A DNA stretch of 61,804 nucleotides from Rhodobacterales bacterium (GCA_008107755.1 VIRH01000136.1:1-61804), one strand, 5' to 3'. Shown: positions 24,354-33,206, numbered from the stretch's first letter. The notes: a model not told the origin generated them from the sequence alone. Program-made: numbers and translations.

Positions 24354-26573
24354 TTAGTTCAGCCGCGATGCCGGGCCGAGGTCGATGAGCTGGGTTTCGC
24401 CCGGCGCATCATCCACACCGTCGTTGTCGGTCACCAGGATCAACCGGCCGCCGGCAGTGATGGCAAGACCTTCCGGCTTGTCGAGAACCCAACCCTTGCT
24501 TTCCGCAATGGCGGGCAGGATGTCCATGGCGTAGTGCTTCTCGAGGACCGGTAGCTCCTCGCCATAGGCGGCCGGGGTGACGCCTTTCAGGGAAACGGTC
24601 GTGATCTGCTTGATGGTGGCGTCTTCGCCGCCCTTGTTGTCACGTTCCAGAATGGCGAAGTTCCCATCGCCCATGGAGACGATTTCCGACAGGCCGACCC
24701 AACCGCCGGCCGGGCTCTTCGGTGCATCGAGCGGATAATGCACGAAGCCCCAGGATTTTTCCGCCGGGTCATAGATGGCGAGTTTCACCATCCCCTTCGG
24801 ATCGTCCTTCCATTCCCGCTGCACGGCCACGGCGACCAGCGTCTTGCCGTTCATTTCGAACTCCGCGACACCCTCGAACGAGAACCGCTGAGACTGGGCG
24901 ACAAGGTCTTCCGGAAGGGTGATTTCGTCCTGGACGGCGCCGTCGGCGGAGACCTTCAGAAGCAGATGCTGCATGTCCTTGTCGAGATTGCCTTCAGACG
25001 CCAGCCAGAAGCCGCCGTCCTTCGCAACGGAAACGCCTTCGAGGTCGAGCTTCGCCTGCTTGCCGCCCGTGATGGTGACATAAGAGGTGATCTGTGCCGG
25101 GCTGGAGGAGATATCCAGTGTAAAGAGGCGGGCCTCGTCGTAGAAGCTGTCGCTGACCGCATAGAGCCTGTTTTCATCTGCCGGATCACCGGCAAGACCG
25201 GACAGCGCGCCCCAGCCGATCGGCGCGCCTTTTTCCGGGTCCATTGCAGACGCGATCGTCGGATAGGAGGGAGCGTCCGCGCCGAACTTGTAGATCGAAA
25301 GCTGGGCACGCACACCGTCTTCGGCGCTGTCGACTTCGTTGGCGACCACAAAGAGATCCCGGCTGGGGATGGCGACGGACCCTTCCGGCCCGACATTGGT
25401 CGGCAGGAACTGCACGAATTCAGGCTCGGCGCCCGTGTCCTTGTAGACGGCGACGAAGTTGCCGCGTTCGGAATTGACGAAGATCAGCGTGTCGCCGCCG
25501 AAGGTGCCGACGGAGACGTTTTCCGGCTCGGTGCCCTTCTTGGAGGCGCGTTTGGCCGGGTAATGACCATTGGCCATGCCCATGTGTTCCAGCTGGTTGC
25601 CGCTGTCGAACAGAACCTCGCCCCTGGTGTTCCAGATGGTGAAGCCGCGCGACCCGCCTTCGTAGTCGCCTTCGTTGGCGGTGACGAAGCGCTCGTCGTC
25701 GATCCAGGCGACGCCATCGGGCTCACGCTTGACGTTTTCGGTCGAGCCGGAGGCATCGCTCATGCGTGCCTTGGTCACCGGGATGTTCTCCGCAGAGGCT
25801 GCGCCGGCGGAAAAATGTGTGACGACATCGCCGGACGCCAGATCGACAATCGCCAGGTGATTGTTTTCCTGGAGGGTAACGACCACCTGGTTCTTTGCGT
25901 TGATCGAGACGAACTCCGGCTCCGGATCGCTCGGTGCGATGTCGGCAAGCCCGGTCAGATCGACGATACGCACGGCATCGCAGTTGGTCGGCATGCCGCT
26001 CTCGTCAAGGTCGAAGATCGCCAGATGACCGGCCGGCATCTGCGGAAGCGCGCCGTCGTTGAGGTCCTCGTCACGCTCGTTCTCGATGGCGATGGCGACG
26101 AATATTCCGTCCGGAGAGATGGCGACGCTGTCCGGCTGGCCCTTGGCGTCGCATTTGGCGGTGAGGCCAAGACCATCGAGCGCGATCACGGCCATGTGGC
26201 CCGAAGCGTTGACATAGTCCTCGGACGTGTTCACGCCGCCGTAGGCGAAGCTCTCGCCGACGGCAACCGATGTCGGCTCGCCGCCCAGAGGCGTCCGGCC
26301 GATGGGGCGGATGTTCAGCGGGTTGGACGCATCGACAAAGACGATTGCCTCGCCGGGACTGTCGGTGAAGACAAGCGTGCGTCCATCCCTGGAGGGATAG
26401 ATGATCTCCGCCACGGTCTCCGTCGAACGGTCCGCGCCTTCCGGCAGTGACTTGTAGACCGGAAAGGAATTGATCCGCTCGAAGACTTCCGCCTGCGCCG
26501 CCGTTCCGGCCGAAAGGCCGAACAGAACCGCGAGACTGACGCCTGTCAGGTAACGTCCGCGACGTGTCGCCAT
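24354..26573 (-). CDS. Exported esterase-like/phytase-family beta-propeller protein
   Basis: A 739-residue exported protein. From ATG 26573 the N-terminus MATRRGRYLTGVSLAVLF...AQAE is a signal peptide with a cut after AQA; the RRG segment is not a full Tat motif. Residues of about 60-420 form a repeat-rich beta-propeller-like region (ISPDG, GEPTSVAVG, EGSVAIPSRDLFVVANEVD). The C-terminal part, with LSGLAGDPADENRLYAVSDS, LDLEGVSVAKDGGFW, EGVAEFEMNGK and DKPEGLAITAGG, matches the esterase-like activity of phytase domain (PF13449). ATG 26588 and GTG 26594 are alternative starts; GGGAG eight bases before 26573 favours it. A candidate Pho box is 67-95 bases upstream. Substrate unknown; a periplasmic phosphoester is plausible. 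Confidence 0.82.
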   Translation of the reverse strand: MATRRGRYLTGVSLAVLFGLSAGTAAQAEVFERINSFPVYKSLPEGADRSTETVAEIIYPSRDGRTLVFTDSPGEAIVFVDASNPLNIRPIGRTPLGGEPTSVAVGESFAYGGVNTSEDYVNASGHMAVIALDGLGLTAKCDAKGQPDSVAISPDGIFVAIAIENERDEDLNDGALPQMPAGHLAIFDLDESGMPTNCDAVRIVDLTGLADIAPSDPEPEFVSINAKNQVVVTLQENNHLAIVDLASGDVVTHFSAGAASAENIPVTKARMSDASGSTENVKREPDGVAWIDDERFVTANEGDYEGGSRGFTIWNTRGEVLFDSGNQLEHMGMANGHYPAKRASKKGTEPENVSVGTFGGDTLIFVNSERGNFVAVYKDTGAEPEFVQFLPTNVGPEGSVAIPSRDLFVVANEVDSAEDGVRAQLSIYKFGADAPSYPTIASAMDPEKGAPIGWGALSGLAGDPADENRLYAVSDSFYDEARLFTLDISSSPAQITSYVTITGGKQAKLDLEGVSVAKDGGFWLASEGNLDKDMQHLLLKVSADGAVQDEITLPEDLVAQSQRFSFEGVAEFEMNGKTLVAVAVQREWKDDPKGMVKLAIYDPAEKSWGFVHYPLDAPKSPAGGWVGLSEIVSMGDGNFAILERDNKGGEDATIKQITTVSLKGVTPAAYGEELPVLEKHYAMDILPAIAESKGWVLDKPEGLAITAGGRLILVTDNDGVDDAPGETQLIDLGPASRLN

Positions 26574-26639
26574 TGCACTAGCTCCCATTTTCACCTGGTT
26601 TTCAGTGGCGGCAAGCTAGTTCGCGCACTTGCACTTTCG

Positions 26640-26668
26640 GTGACAATTGCATGAAGCTTTGATGACGG
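26640..26668 (-). promoter_or_regulatory. Candidate Pho box
   Basis: Read on the minus strand, three 7-mers recur every 11 bases: CCGTCAT, GCTTCAT and TTGTCAC, separated by CAAA and GCAA. The established PhoB pattern is CTGTCAT with AT-rich 4-base spacers. The box lies upstream of the phytase-like gene. The first and third repeats match the consensus best (6/7 and 5/7); the middle one is weak (4/7). Confidence 0.55.
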
Positions 26669-26843
26669 TCCAACGCTCGTGACGGCGCCGGAAGCGGCCG
26701 CGCGACGCCCCTGTCCCGGGAATCTCGCCGCTCCTATTGCACCGCACAGTCGACCGGCCTACAATTCCCGCACCTCACGAGCTCTCCAGGACCTCGTCTT
26801 CCCACTTCTTTTGCGCGATCTCGCGCCTTTTCGGAACATCTTC

Positions 26844-28043
26844 ATGCAGATCGGTTTTGCCCGCTCCGCGATCACGCTGGGGCTTTTGGCCGTTGTCGGT
26901 CCCTTTGCCATCGACCTCTACCTGCCGGCCATGCCGGAAATCGTGAAGGATCTCCAGACGGACGATGCGGCGGTCCACATGACCTTCACCGTCTACTTCC
27001 TGGCCTTCGGCGTCGCTCAGCTTTTCTATGGACCGCTTGCCGACCGCTTCGGGCGCAAGATGCCTGTCTATATCGGGCTCGTGGTCTTCATTCTGGGGTC
27101 GATTCTCTGTGCAACCGCGATCGACATCTCAGCGCTGACCGTCGGACGTTTCATCCAGGCACTGGGCGCTGCCGCGCCGATGGTGATCGTGCGCGCCGTG
27201 GTGCGCGACCTTCACACCGGCCCCGCAGCAACCCGGTTGATGGCCCTCGTGATGCTGGTGATCAGCATCTCGCCCATGCTGGCGCCGCTTACCGGCAGCG
27301 CCATCATCGTCTTCGGCAGCTGGCGCCTGATCTTCTCCGTTCTCGGGGTGATCGCGGTTGCCGCAATGATCCAGATGGCCTTTCTGCTGCCTGAAACGCT
27401 TCCCCCGGAGCGGCGCAGCCGCATCAACCCGGCGGTCATGCTCCGCAGCGCAATCTACCTTCTGCGCGATGCCCGGTTCGTGGGCCTCACCCTGATCGGC
27501 GGTTTCTCGCTTGCGAGCTTCTTCGTCTTTCTTGCGGCAGCGCCCCTCGTCTACATGACCGAATACGAGCTGACGCCGACCGCCTTCAGTCTGGTCTTCG
27601 CGCTGAATGCCATCGGCTTTTTCACATCGTCACAGTTCGCGGCCTCCTTCGGCCAGAAATTCGGCATGGAACGGGTCGCATTCGTCGCCGTCTGCGGCTT
27701 CGCGCTGGCCAATTCCATCCTGGTTCTGCTGGTCTGGAACGGGATCGACGACCTTCCCGTTCTGATGGCGCTGTTTTTCCTCGGCAACACCTGCCTCGGA
27801 CAGGTCATCGCGCCGACCATGGTCATGGCGCTCGAGGAACACGGTGAACATGCGGGCATGGCCTCGTCGCTTGGCGGCACATTCCAGATGGTTGCCGGTG
27901 GCGTGATGATCCTGATCTGCAGCCCCTTCTTCGACCGCACGCCCCTGCCGCTCGTCTGCGCCGTCGCCGCCTGCGCGCTGACGGCCTTCGTTCTTGCACT
28001 TCTGACGTTGCGGCCTGCCCGTCAGGGCAAGGCAACCGCCTGA
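26844..28043 (+). CDS. Bcr/CflA family MFS drug exporter
   Basis: A 399-residue transporter with twelve expected helices. It matches the Bcr/CflA (bicyclomycin/sulfonamide/chloramphenicol resistance) group: GPFAIDLYLPAMPEI after the first helix, FGVAQLFYGPLADRFGRK in the loop between helices 2 and 3, and MVIVRAVVRDLHTG near the third. ATG at 26844 starts just before the first helix; the preceding open frame is shared with non-conserved sequence. The gene is divergent from the phytase-like protein, so the Pho-box-containing gap could also affect it. Substrate unknown. Confidence 0.92.
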   Translation: MQIGFARSAITLGLLAVVGPFAIDLYLPAMPEIVKDLQTDDAAVHMTFTVYFLAFGVAQLFYGPLADRFGRKMPVYIGLVVFILGSILCATAIDISALTVGRFIQALGAAAPMVIVRAVVRDLHTGPAATRLMALVMLVISISPMLAPLTGSAIIVFGSWRLIFSVLGVIAVAAMIQMAFLLPETLPPERRSRINPAVMLRSAIYLLRDARFVGLTLIGGFSLASFFVFLAAAPLVYMTEYELTPTAFSLVFALNAIGFFTSSQFAASFGQKFGMERVAFVAVCGFALANSILVLLVWNGIDDLPVLMALFFLGNTCLGQVIAPTMVMALEEHGEHAGMASSLGGTFQMVAGGVMILICSPFFDRTPLPLVCAVAACALTAFVLALLTLRPARQGKATA

Positions 28044-28246
28044 GCATGGGGCCCGAAATGCCGATTGTCGGATAGACCGGCACCGTTGATTGCGCAGTCG
28101 GGCGCCATGCCGCCCGAATGCCTTTTCAAGCCGGCGCGCCGCGCAGCGAAACCACCGCGCAACCTTCGCACCGGATTCCTTGTTGACTTGAGAGGATTTC
28201 CGGGCAAGAACACCGCCGTCTCAGGTTTTGACGATTGCGAGTTCCA

Positions 28247-28384
28247 ATGAGCCGGCTGAAGGCCGACATTCTGGATATGATGTTCAAGGCACTTGCCAGC
28301 GCGACTTTCATGCGCGGCGAGACGTCTTCTGCTGCCGCAACCGTTTTCAAACACACGACCAAGACAACCAAGACCACCGCCTGA
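28247..28384 (+). CDS. Thr/Lys-rich leader peptide of asd (candidate attenuator)
   Basis: A 45-codon ORF ending 109 bases before asd. Its last 11 codons are AAA CAC ACG ACC AAG ACA, then ACC AAG ACC ACC GCC: six Thr and three Lys in a peptide of KHTTKTTKTTA. Internal ATGs at 28277, 28280 and 28310 would give shorter peptides of 35, 34 and 24 residues, the usual leader size. No strong ribosome-binding site is evident (GCGAG five bases before 28247). Alternative hairpins start ten bases after the stop. Asd makes the common precursor of Thr, Lys and Met, so this fits amino-acid-controlled attenuation. Translation is unproven. Confidence 0.55.
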   Translation: MSRLKADILDMMFKALASATFMRGETSSAAATVFKHTTKTTKTTA

Positions 28385-28394
28385 CGGTGCCGCT

Positions 28395-28461
28395 CATCCC
28401 GCCTCCCCGGGGATGGGAGGTGCCGGGAGCCGGCCATGCCCACTCGATACGGGCAGCCGGT
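28395..28461 (+). promoter_or_regulatory. Alternative leader hairpins before asd
   Basis: CATCCC (28395-28400) pairs with GGGATG (28410-28415), whereas CCTCCC (28402-28407) pairs with GGGAGG (28415-28420); these two stems exclude each other. A third stem-loop, 28429-28461, joins GCCGGC/GCCGGT and TGCCC/GGGCA. No T-run follows, so control would be by ribosome access or Rho, not by a standard intrinsic terminator. Confidence 0.45.
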
Positions 28462-28493
28462 GAAGCGGGGAGACGGACAAGGACCAGTCGAAA

Positions 28494-29528
28494 ATGGGTT
28501 TCAAGATCGCAATTGCAGGCGCAACCGGCAATGTCGGACGCGAGATGCTGGACATTCTGGAGGAGCGCGGCTTCCCAGCGGATGAAGTCGTCGCACTCGC
28601 CTCCCGCCGCTCGCAGGGCACCGAGGTTTCCTTCGGCGACCGGACGCTGAAGGTGCAGGCCATGGAGAATTACGACTTCTCCGACACCGACATCTGCCTG
28701 ATGTCTGCCGGCGGCAGCGTGGCCAAGGAATGGGCGCCGCGGATTGGCGCAAAGGGCTGTGTCGTCATCGACAACTCTTCCGCCTGGCGCTACGACTCCG
28801 ACGTTCCGCTGATCGTGCCCGAGGTCAATGCCGACGCCATCACCGGCTTTACCAAGAAGAACATCATCGCCAACCCGAACTGCTCCACGGCGCAGCTCGT
28901 CGTGGCGCTGAAGCCGCTTCACGACCACGCGAAGATCAAGCGGGTCGTCGTCTCCACCTACCAGTCGGTTTCCGGCGGCGGCAAGGACGCGATGGAAGAG
29001 CTGTTCAACCAGACGCGTGCCGTCTTCGTGAACGACCCCATCGAACCGGCCAAGTTCACCAAGCGCATCGCGTTCAACGTGATCCCGCACATCGATGTCT
29101 TCATGGAAGACGGCTACACCAAGGAAGAATGGAAGGTGCTGGCCGAGACCAAGAAGATGCTCGACCCGTCCATCAAGGTCACCTGCACCGCGGTCCGCGT
29201 GCCTGTCTTCATCGGCCATTCCGAGAGCGTGAACATCGAGTTCGAAAACGAGATCTCCGCCGAAGAAGCCCGCAACATCCTGCGCGAGGCACCGGGGTGC
29301 CTGGTCATCGACAAGCAGGAAGACGGCGGCTACATGACACCGTATGAAAGCGCCGGCGAAGACGCGACCTATATTTCGCGCATTCGCGAAGACGCGACCG
29401 TCGAGAACGGTCTCAACATCTGGGTTGTCTCCGACAACCTGCGCAAGGGCGCCGCACTGAACACCGTTCAGATCGCCGAAGTGCTGGTCAACCGGGGGCT
29501 TATCTCTCCGAAGAAGGCAGCCGCCTGA
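28494..29528 (+). CDS. asd: Aspartate-semialdehyde dehydrogenase
   Basis: This enzyme reduces aspartyl phosphate to aspartate semialdehyde, the branch precursor of Lys, Thr, Met and diaminopimelate. Length of 344 residues is normal. Evidence: N-terminal NADP motif GATGNVGREML, the catalytic Cys in NPNCSTAQLVVALKPLH, the KLIAFN-like segment KRIAFNVIPHIDVF, and RVPVFIGHSESV with the substrate-binding His. AAGGA about ten bases upstream supports ATG 28494. A Thr/Lys-rich short ORF and hairpins precede it, suggesting feedback by end-products. The gene appears monocistronic, ending at a strong hairpin. Confidence 0.97.
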   Translation: MGFKIAIAGATGNVGREMLDILEERGFPADEVVALASRRSQGTEVSFGDRTLKVQAMENYDFSDTDICLMSAGGSVAKEWAPRIGAKGCVVIDNSSAWRYDSDVPLIVPEVNADAITGFTKKNIIANPNCSTAQLVVALKPLHDHAKIKRVVVSTYQSVSGGGKDAMEELFNQTRAVFVNDPIEPAKFTKRIAFNVIPHIDVFMEDGYTKEEWKVLAETKKMLDPSIKVTCTAVRVPVFIGHSESVNIEFENEISAEEARNILREAPGCLVIDKQEDGGYMTPYESAGEDATYISRIREDATVENGLNIWVVSDNLRKGAALNTVQIAEVLVNRGLISPKKAAA

Positions 29529-29537
29529 TTTTTGCCG

Positions 29538-29559
29538 GCGGGCGCGCGAGCGCGCCCGC
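29538..29559 (+). terminator. Hairpin after asd
   Basis: GCGGGCGCGC-GA-GCGCGCCCGC is a perfect 10-base stem ten bases after the asd stop. The T-run lies before and not after the stem, so termination is inferred from position and stability. Confidence 0.55.
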
Positions 29560-29974
29560 TGCCGCATCTGTCCCGATGAGCGCGTCGGAACATGCCTGCT
29601 TCAACTTCGCCTGAGCTTGCGGGCGCCCCTCAAGACGAAGAAGCGCGGTGCCTCAGACCAGGTCCCGGAACGTGAGCAGGCCGACAGCGCATGGCCAACA
29701 AGGCTATCGCAAGCTTTCACAAGCCCTGCGTCCATCGTTAAACTCGTCAATCCGTTGTTTCACGTAAGTTTTTTCTGATCTGAGCGGCCTTTTTTAGTGC
29801 AAAACAATGCCGAATTTATAGGCATCTGAAAAATTAAATTTATTTTCAATACCTTACAAGAAAACTTCCGCTGCGGGTTCTTTCAAGAAAAAACAACCGG
29901 CACGCGTGTCTGTTCTCTCATAATTTACCTCTTGCGGGCAGATTACCTCCAGTCATTGTCACATGGAGACTGAT
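29560..29974. other. Intergenic region asd-chemoreceptor
   Basis: No gene is seen. The last 200 bases are AT-rich (ATTAAATTTATTTTC near 29835), unlike the G+C-rich surroundings, and probably contain the chemoreceptor promoter. I see no clear sigma-28 or sigma-54 promoter and no clear regulator site. Confidence 0.5.
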
Positions 29975-31690
29975 ATGAAAGGTCTTTGGGCCCGCTTAAG
30001 CGTCACTTCTACACTTGCAATCATCTCAACAGGCGTTTTCGCCGTTTCGATGGTGGTTGTCGGTGTCATTCTTTACCAGGTCGCTCTGGGACAGGCCCAG
30101 ACAAGAGCTGTCCACAAGCAGGCCGTCAACCTGCGCGTTGCGGCGACCATGCTCAACGAAAGATTCGATGGCACGGACGTCAGCTGGGATGCCAATGGCG
30201 ATGTCACGAAGATCGTTCTGGACGGCATCCCCGAGTTCACCGACCACGATATGATCGACTCGGTCGGCCGGATGACGGGTGAAACAGCAACCGTGTTCGC
30301 ATGGGACACGGAGACCAGGGACTTCTGGCGCAAGTCGACCAACATCATCAAGGGTGACGGAAAACGCGCGGTTGGAACGCCGCTCGGCCAGAAGGGCGCT
30401 GTCTATCCGGTCGTCACCAAGGGTGAAACGTTTCACGGCCAGGCAACCATCCTCGGCAAAGACTATTACACCGTCTACCAGCCGATATTTGCCCAGGACG
30501 GCGCAATCATCGGCATTCTTTATGCCGGCGTTCTGAAGTCGGAAGTCCTTGCCAACGTTTGGGAACTGATGAACCGCTACGTGCTGCTGGCCCTTCCGGT
30601 CGTCCTGATCTCCGCCGGGCTTCTGGTCTTTGCGATCCGGAAGCAGCTGCGTCCGATCACCCAGCTTGCGGAGATCACCAACGGGATCGCTCAGGACCAG
30701 CTGGACGATGAGGTACCCTTTACCCAGCGCACCGACCAGATCGGCACTCTGGCGAACGCCGTCAGCACGCTGAAGAGCCGGGCGATAGAGCGGCTGGACC
30801 TTGCGGACCAGCAGCGGCAGAACGAGGAAGGTGCCCTGGCGCGGCAGGATCACATCTCCGGCCTCATCGCCTCCTTCCGCGGCAGTGTCTCCAACGTCCT
30901 CGGCTCGGTCGGAAGCACCGTGCAGGGCCTCGAAGACACCGCGGGCCGCCTCTCCGACCTGTCCGGTCAGAGCGCGTCCAACGCCGTTGAAACTCTGAAC
31001 TCCGCCGACGAAGCGACTTCCAGCGTGCAGACGGTGGCGAGTGCGGCCGAGGAACTGAGCGCCTCCATCAGCGAGATTTCCCGACAGGTGGCGCAGACGA
31101 CCGAGGTCGTCAGCCGTGCCACCGAGGGAACGCGGGTCACCAACGAGAAGGTCGAGGGCCTCGCCTCTTCTGCCTCCAAGATCGGCGAAGTGGTCACACT
31201 CATCCAGGCGATTGCCGAACAGACCAACTTGCTGGCGCTGAATGCCACCATCGAGGCAGCCCGCGCGGGCGAGGCCGGCAAGGGCTTTGCCGTCGTCGCC
31301 GCCGAGGTGAAGGAACTTGCCACCCAGACCTCCAAGGCGACCGAGGAGATCTCCAGCCAGATTGCCGCGATCCAGGACGCAACACGCGAGTCGGTCAACG
31401 CCATCGCGGAAATCACCACCATCATGGAAGAGGTCAACTCCTACACGGGCACGATCTCCGCGGCGGTGAGCGAACAGGGCTCGGCGACCAGCGAGATCTC
31501 GCACAATGCCCAGAAGGCGGCGGAAGGCACCACCTTCGTGTCCTCGCGCATGTCGGATCTTTCCGGCACCGTCAACCAGACCTCCGAATCGTCCCAGGCG
31601 GTTCTGGATGCTTCGGGCCTCCTGGCCTCGCGCACCGAGGAACTGCGCCGCGAAGTGGAGAACTTCCTCGACGGTGTGGCGGCTGCCTGA
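29975..31690 (+). CDS. Methyl-accepting chemotaxis protein (Cache-type sensor)
   Basis: A 571-residue chemoreceptor. The first helix is near residues 10-35. A periplasmic Cache-type domain (about 45-190; includes DSVGRMTGETATVFAWD and DYYTVYQPIFAQDGAIIGILYAG) is followed by a second helix and a HAMP domain with RPITQLAEITNGIAQ near residue 225. The C-terminal signalling hairpin has EQTNLLALNATIEAARAGE and GFAVVAAEVKELA. No C-terminal NWETF-type methyltransferase tail is present. ATG 29975 has GGAG six bases upstream; ATG 29963 is also in frame. It would sense a small ligand outside the cell and signal to CheA; no che genes are adjacent. Confidence 0.93.
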   Translation: MKGLWARLSVTSTLAIISTGVFAVSMVVVGVILYQVALGQAQTRAVHKQAVNLRVAATMLNERFDGTDVSWDANGDVTKIVLDGIPEFTDHDMIDSVGRMTGETATVFAWDTETRDFWRKSTNIIKGDGKRAVGTPLGQKGAVYPVVTKGETFHGQATILGKDYYTVYQPIFAQDGAIIGILYAGVLKSEVLANVWELMNRYVLLALPVVLISAGLLVFAIRKQLRPITQLAEITNGIAQDQLDDEVPFTQRTDQIGTLANAVSTLKSRAIERLDLADQQRQNEEGALARQDHISGLIASFRGSVSNVLGSVGSTVQGLEDTAGRLSDLSGQSASNAVETLNSADEATSSVQTVASAAEELSASISEISRQVAQTTEVVSRATEGTRVTNEKVEGLASSASKIGEVVTLIQAIAEQTNLLALNATIEAARAGEAGKGFAVVAAEVKELATQTSKATEEISSQIAAIQDATRESVNAIAEITTIMEEVNSYTGTISAAVSEQGSATSEISHNAQKAAEGTTFVSSRMSDLSGTVNQTSESSQAVLDASGLLASRTEELRREVENFLDGVAAA

Positions 31691-31706
31691 TCGAATAAGC
31701 CTGTTT

Positions 31707-31766
31707 CCGGGAGCCCACCGGCTCCCGGACCCGAGAAAGCGCGAAACCTGGTTTCTCGCTTTTTTT
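31707..31766 (+). terminator. Double terminator after the chemoreceptor
   Basis: CCGGGAGC-CCACCG-GCTCCCGG (31707-31728) is a strong hairpin. It is followed by AGCGCGAAAC-CTG-GTTTCTCGCT (31738-31760, one mismatched pair) and six or more T, a standard intrinsic terminator. Confidence 0.88.
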
Positions 31767-31787
31767 GTCGGCTGTCACTCGGCGTCT

Positions 31788-32501
31788 TCAGGCAACAGCA
31801 CGCAGGTCCATTGCCCCGTCGTGCAGGAAGCAGGCTCTGTTGAAGGTCCCGGGAGCGAGACGGTCCGACATCCGGATATCATCAAAATCCGGTAGCCGTT
31901 TCTGCAAGGGATCGAAGGAACGCTCGATCTGGGACAGGAACACCAGAATGACCGAGCGGCGTCTCGCGAAGTCCGCGAGCTGCGTCATCTGTTCGCCGAG
32001 GCTCTTGCCGCCGTCCTTCCCGTCGAGCAACTGCAGATAATCGACAAGCCCCAGCGAGCCGGGCGCGGCATCCGACATCAGTCGCATGATGTACGCGCAG
32101 CCGATCTCATCGGACGTGCTTACCCTTATGCGGCTTCGGTCTTCATCCCTTGCCGGTGCGAGGCTCTTCAGGATGGCATCGACTTCCAGGTGCGTGTGAA
32201 ACAACGTGAAATAATGGGCGGATCGGCCCATCACCACAGCGTCGAGCATTATCTCCAGCCCCAGCGTGGTCTTCCCGTGTCCGGGCCTTGCGCCGAGAAG
32301 AAGCATGTCACCATTTTCCAGCCGGGAAAGAACCTTGCCGGATGGCGCAACGGAACTGTATCGGGCTGCCAGAAGGCTCCAGCGCGCGAAGCCTTCGTCC
32401 CGGGCGACCTGATCGAGCGCCTCGGCAAGCGTCATTTTACTGGATCGCGCGAGCAGCTTCGCGCGGCGTTTCAGCTGATAGATCGGGGCGGACAGTTTCA
32501 T
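31788..32501 (-). CDS. Stand-alone DnaB-like RecA-fold ATPase
   Basis: A 237-residue protein. Residues 1-50 include the KLLARS...LTEALDQVARDEGFARWSLLAAR helical segment. The ATPase core follows: Walker A GARPGHGKTTLGLE near residue 70, Walker B GLVDYLQLLDG near 155 (compare DnaB DYLQLM), motif H3 LVFLSQIERSFD and an H4-like DIRMSDRLAPGTF. The H1a segment, normally FSLEM with the catalytic Glu, reads YFTLFHTH, so hydrolysis may be altered. It lacks the DnaB N-terminal primase-binding domain and is half the usual length. GGAGG nine bases upstream supports the start. Next to no replication gene; role unknown. Confidence 0.8.
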   Translation of the reverse strand: MKLSAPIYQLKRRAKLLARSSKMTLAEALDQVARDEGFARWSLLAARYSSVAPSGKVLSRLENGDMLLLGARPGHGKTTLGLEIMLDAVVMGRSAHYFTLFHTHLEVDAILKSLAPARDEDRSRIRVSTSDEIGCAYIMRLMSDAAPGSLGLVDYLQLLDGKDGGKSLGEQMTQLADFARRRSVILVFLSQIERSFDPLQKRLPDFDDIRMSDRLAPGTFNRACFLHDGAMDLRAVA

Positions 32502-32705
32502 GTCGGGAACCTCCGTATCGAGCCGGATAGCAATCCCTCCTCATGCCTGAGCCCGAACGAATGGTTCGAATGACGAAACGCCCCGTATATCCAATACTTC
32601 CCGGAATGGAGGGAGGCGGCGCGGGCCAAGCCGTTATCGAAATGCTAGCTTGATCACGGATATTCGGCAAGCGCCGCAAAGACGTTGCGCCGTACCTCCC
32701 ACAGG

Positions 32706-33206
32706 TCAGTCTTCAACATCCGGCATGAAGACCAGATCCGTCCGGCCGATGTCGACGCCGGCCTGCGCAAACAATGTCGTCAGCTGCCCGCGATGGTGGG
32801 TCTGATGATTGAACATGTGGCTGACGACAAGCCAGCGCGGCCGTCTGCGCACGGTCCCATCCTGCCCACTGGTCCATTCCAGCGTTCCGGCAAGCCAGCC
32901 CGCCGTCAGGTCGTTGGTGAATTCCGAGACCTCCGCGCAGATGGCAAGATGCGAAGACCTCAGATCTTCGAAGTCGTCGCAGATATCGACACCCATGCCA
33001 CGGACATCGTACGTCCGACCGGTGAAGCGGCCGAGCCAGATCCTGTCGGCGAACAGAATATGATTGAGTGTCGAGTGGATCGATCTGAAGAACGCTCCCC
33101 GGTCGGCCTTGCGCTCCTCGTCGCTCAGTCCTCCTGCGGTCTCGTAGGCCTTTTCCGTCATCCAGGTATTGTAGGCCGAAAGGCCCTGATAGAGCGCAGG
33201 ATCCAT
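32706..33206 (-). CDS. DinB family protein
   Basis: A 166-residue four-helix DinB-like protein, a fold shared with bacillithiol transferases and other metal-binding enzymes. Conserved metal His residues are at SIHSTLNHILFADRIW (near residue 40-55) and the HMFNHQTHHRG segment near 130. ATG at 33206 has GGGAG six bases upstream, better than the in-frame ATG 33212. Cytoplasmic. In alphaproteobacteria, which lack bacillithiol, the role is unknown. Transcribed alongside carbonic anhydrase (44 bases apart) on the same strand. Confidence 0.85.
   Translation of the reverse strand: MDPALYQGLSAYNTWMTEKAYETAGGLSDEERKADRGAFFRSIHSTLNHILFADRIWLGRFTGRTYDVRGMGVDICDDFEDLRSSHLAICAEVSEFTNDLTAGWLAGTLEWTSGQDGTVRRRPRWLVVSHMFNHQTHHRGQLTTLFAQAGVDIGRTDLVFMPDVED

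Noticed and set aside
24738..26450. 570-residue ORF on the plus strand
   Set aside because: Antisense shadow of the phytase/esterase-like gene, which has a signal peptide, family motifs and a terminator.
29560..29974. Possible small RNA in the AT-rich gap before the chemoreceptor
   Set aside because: No promoter-terminator pair could be placed; nothing beyond base composition supports it.
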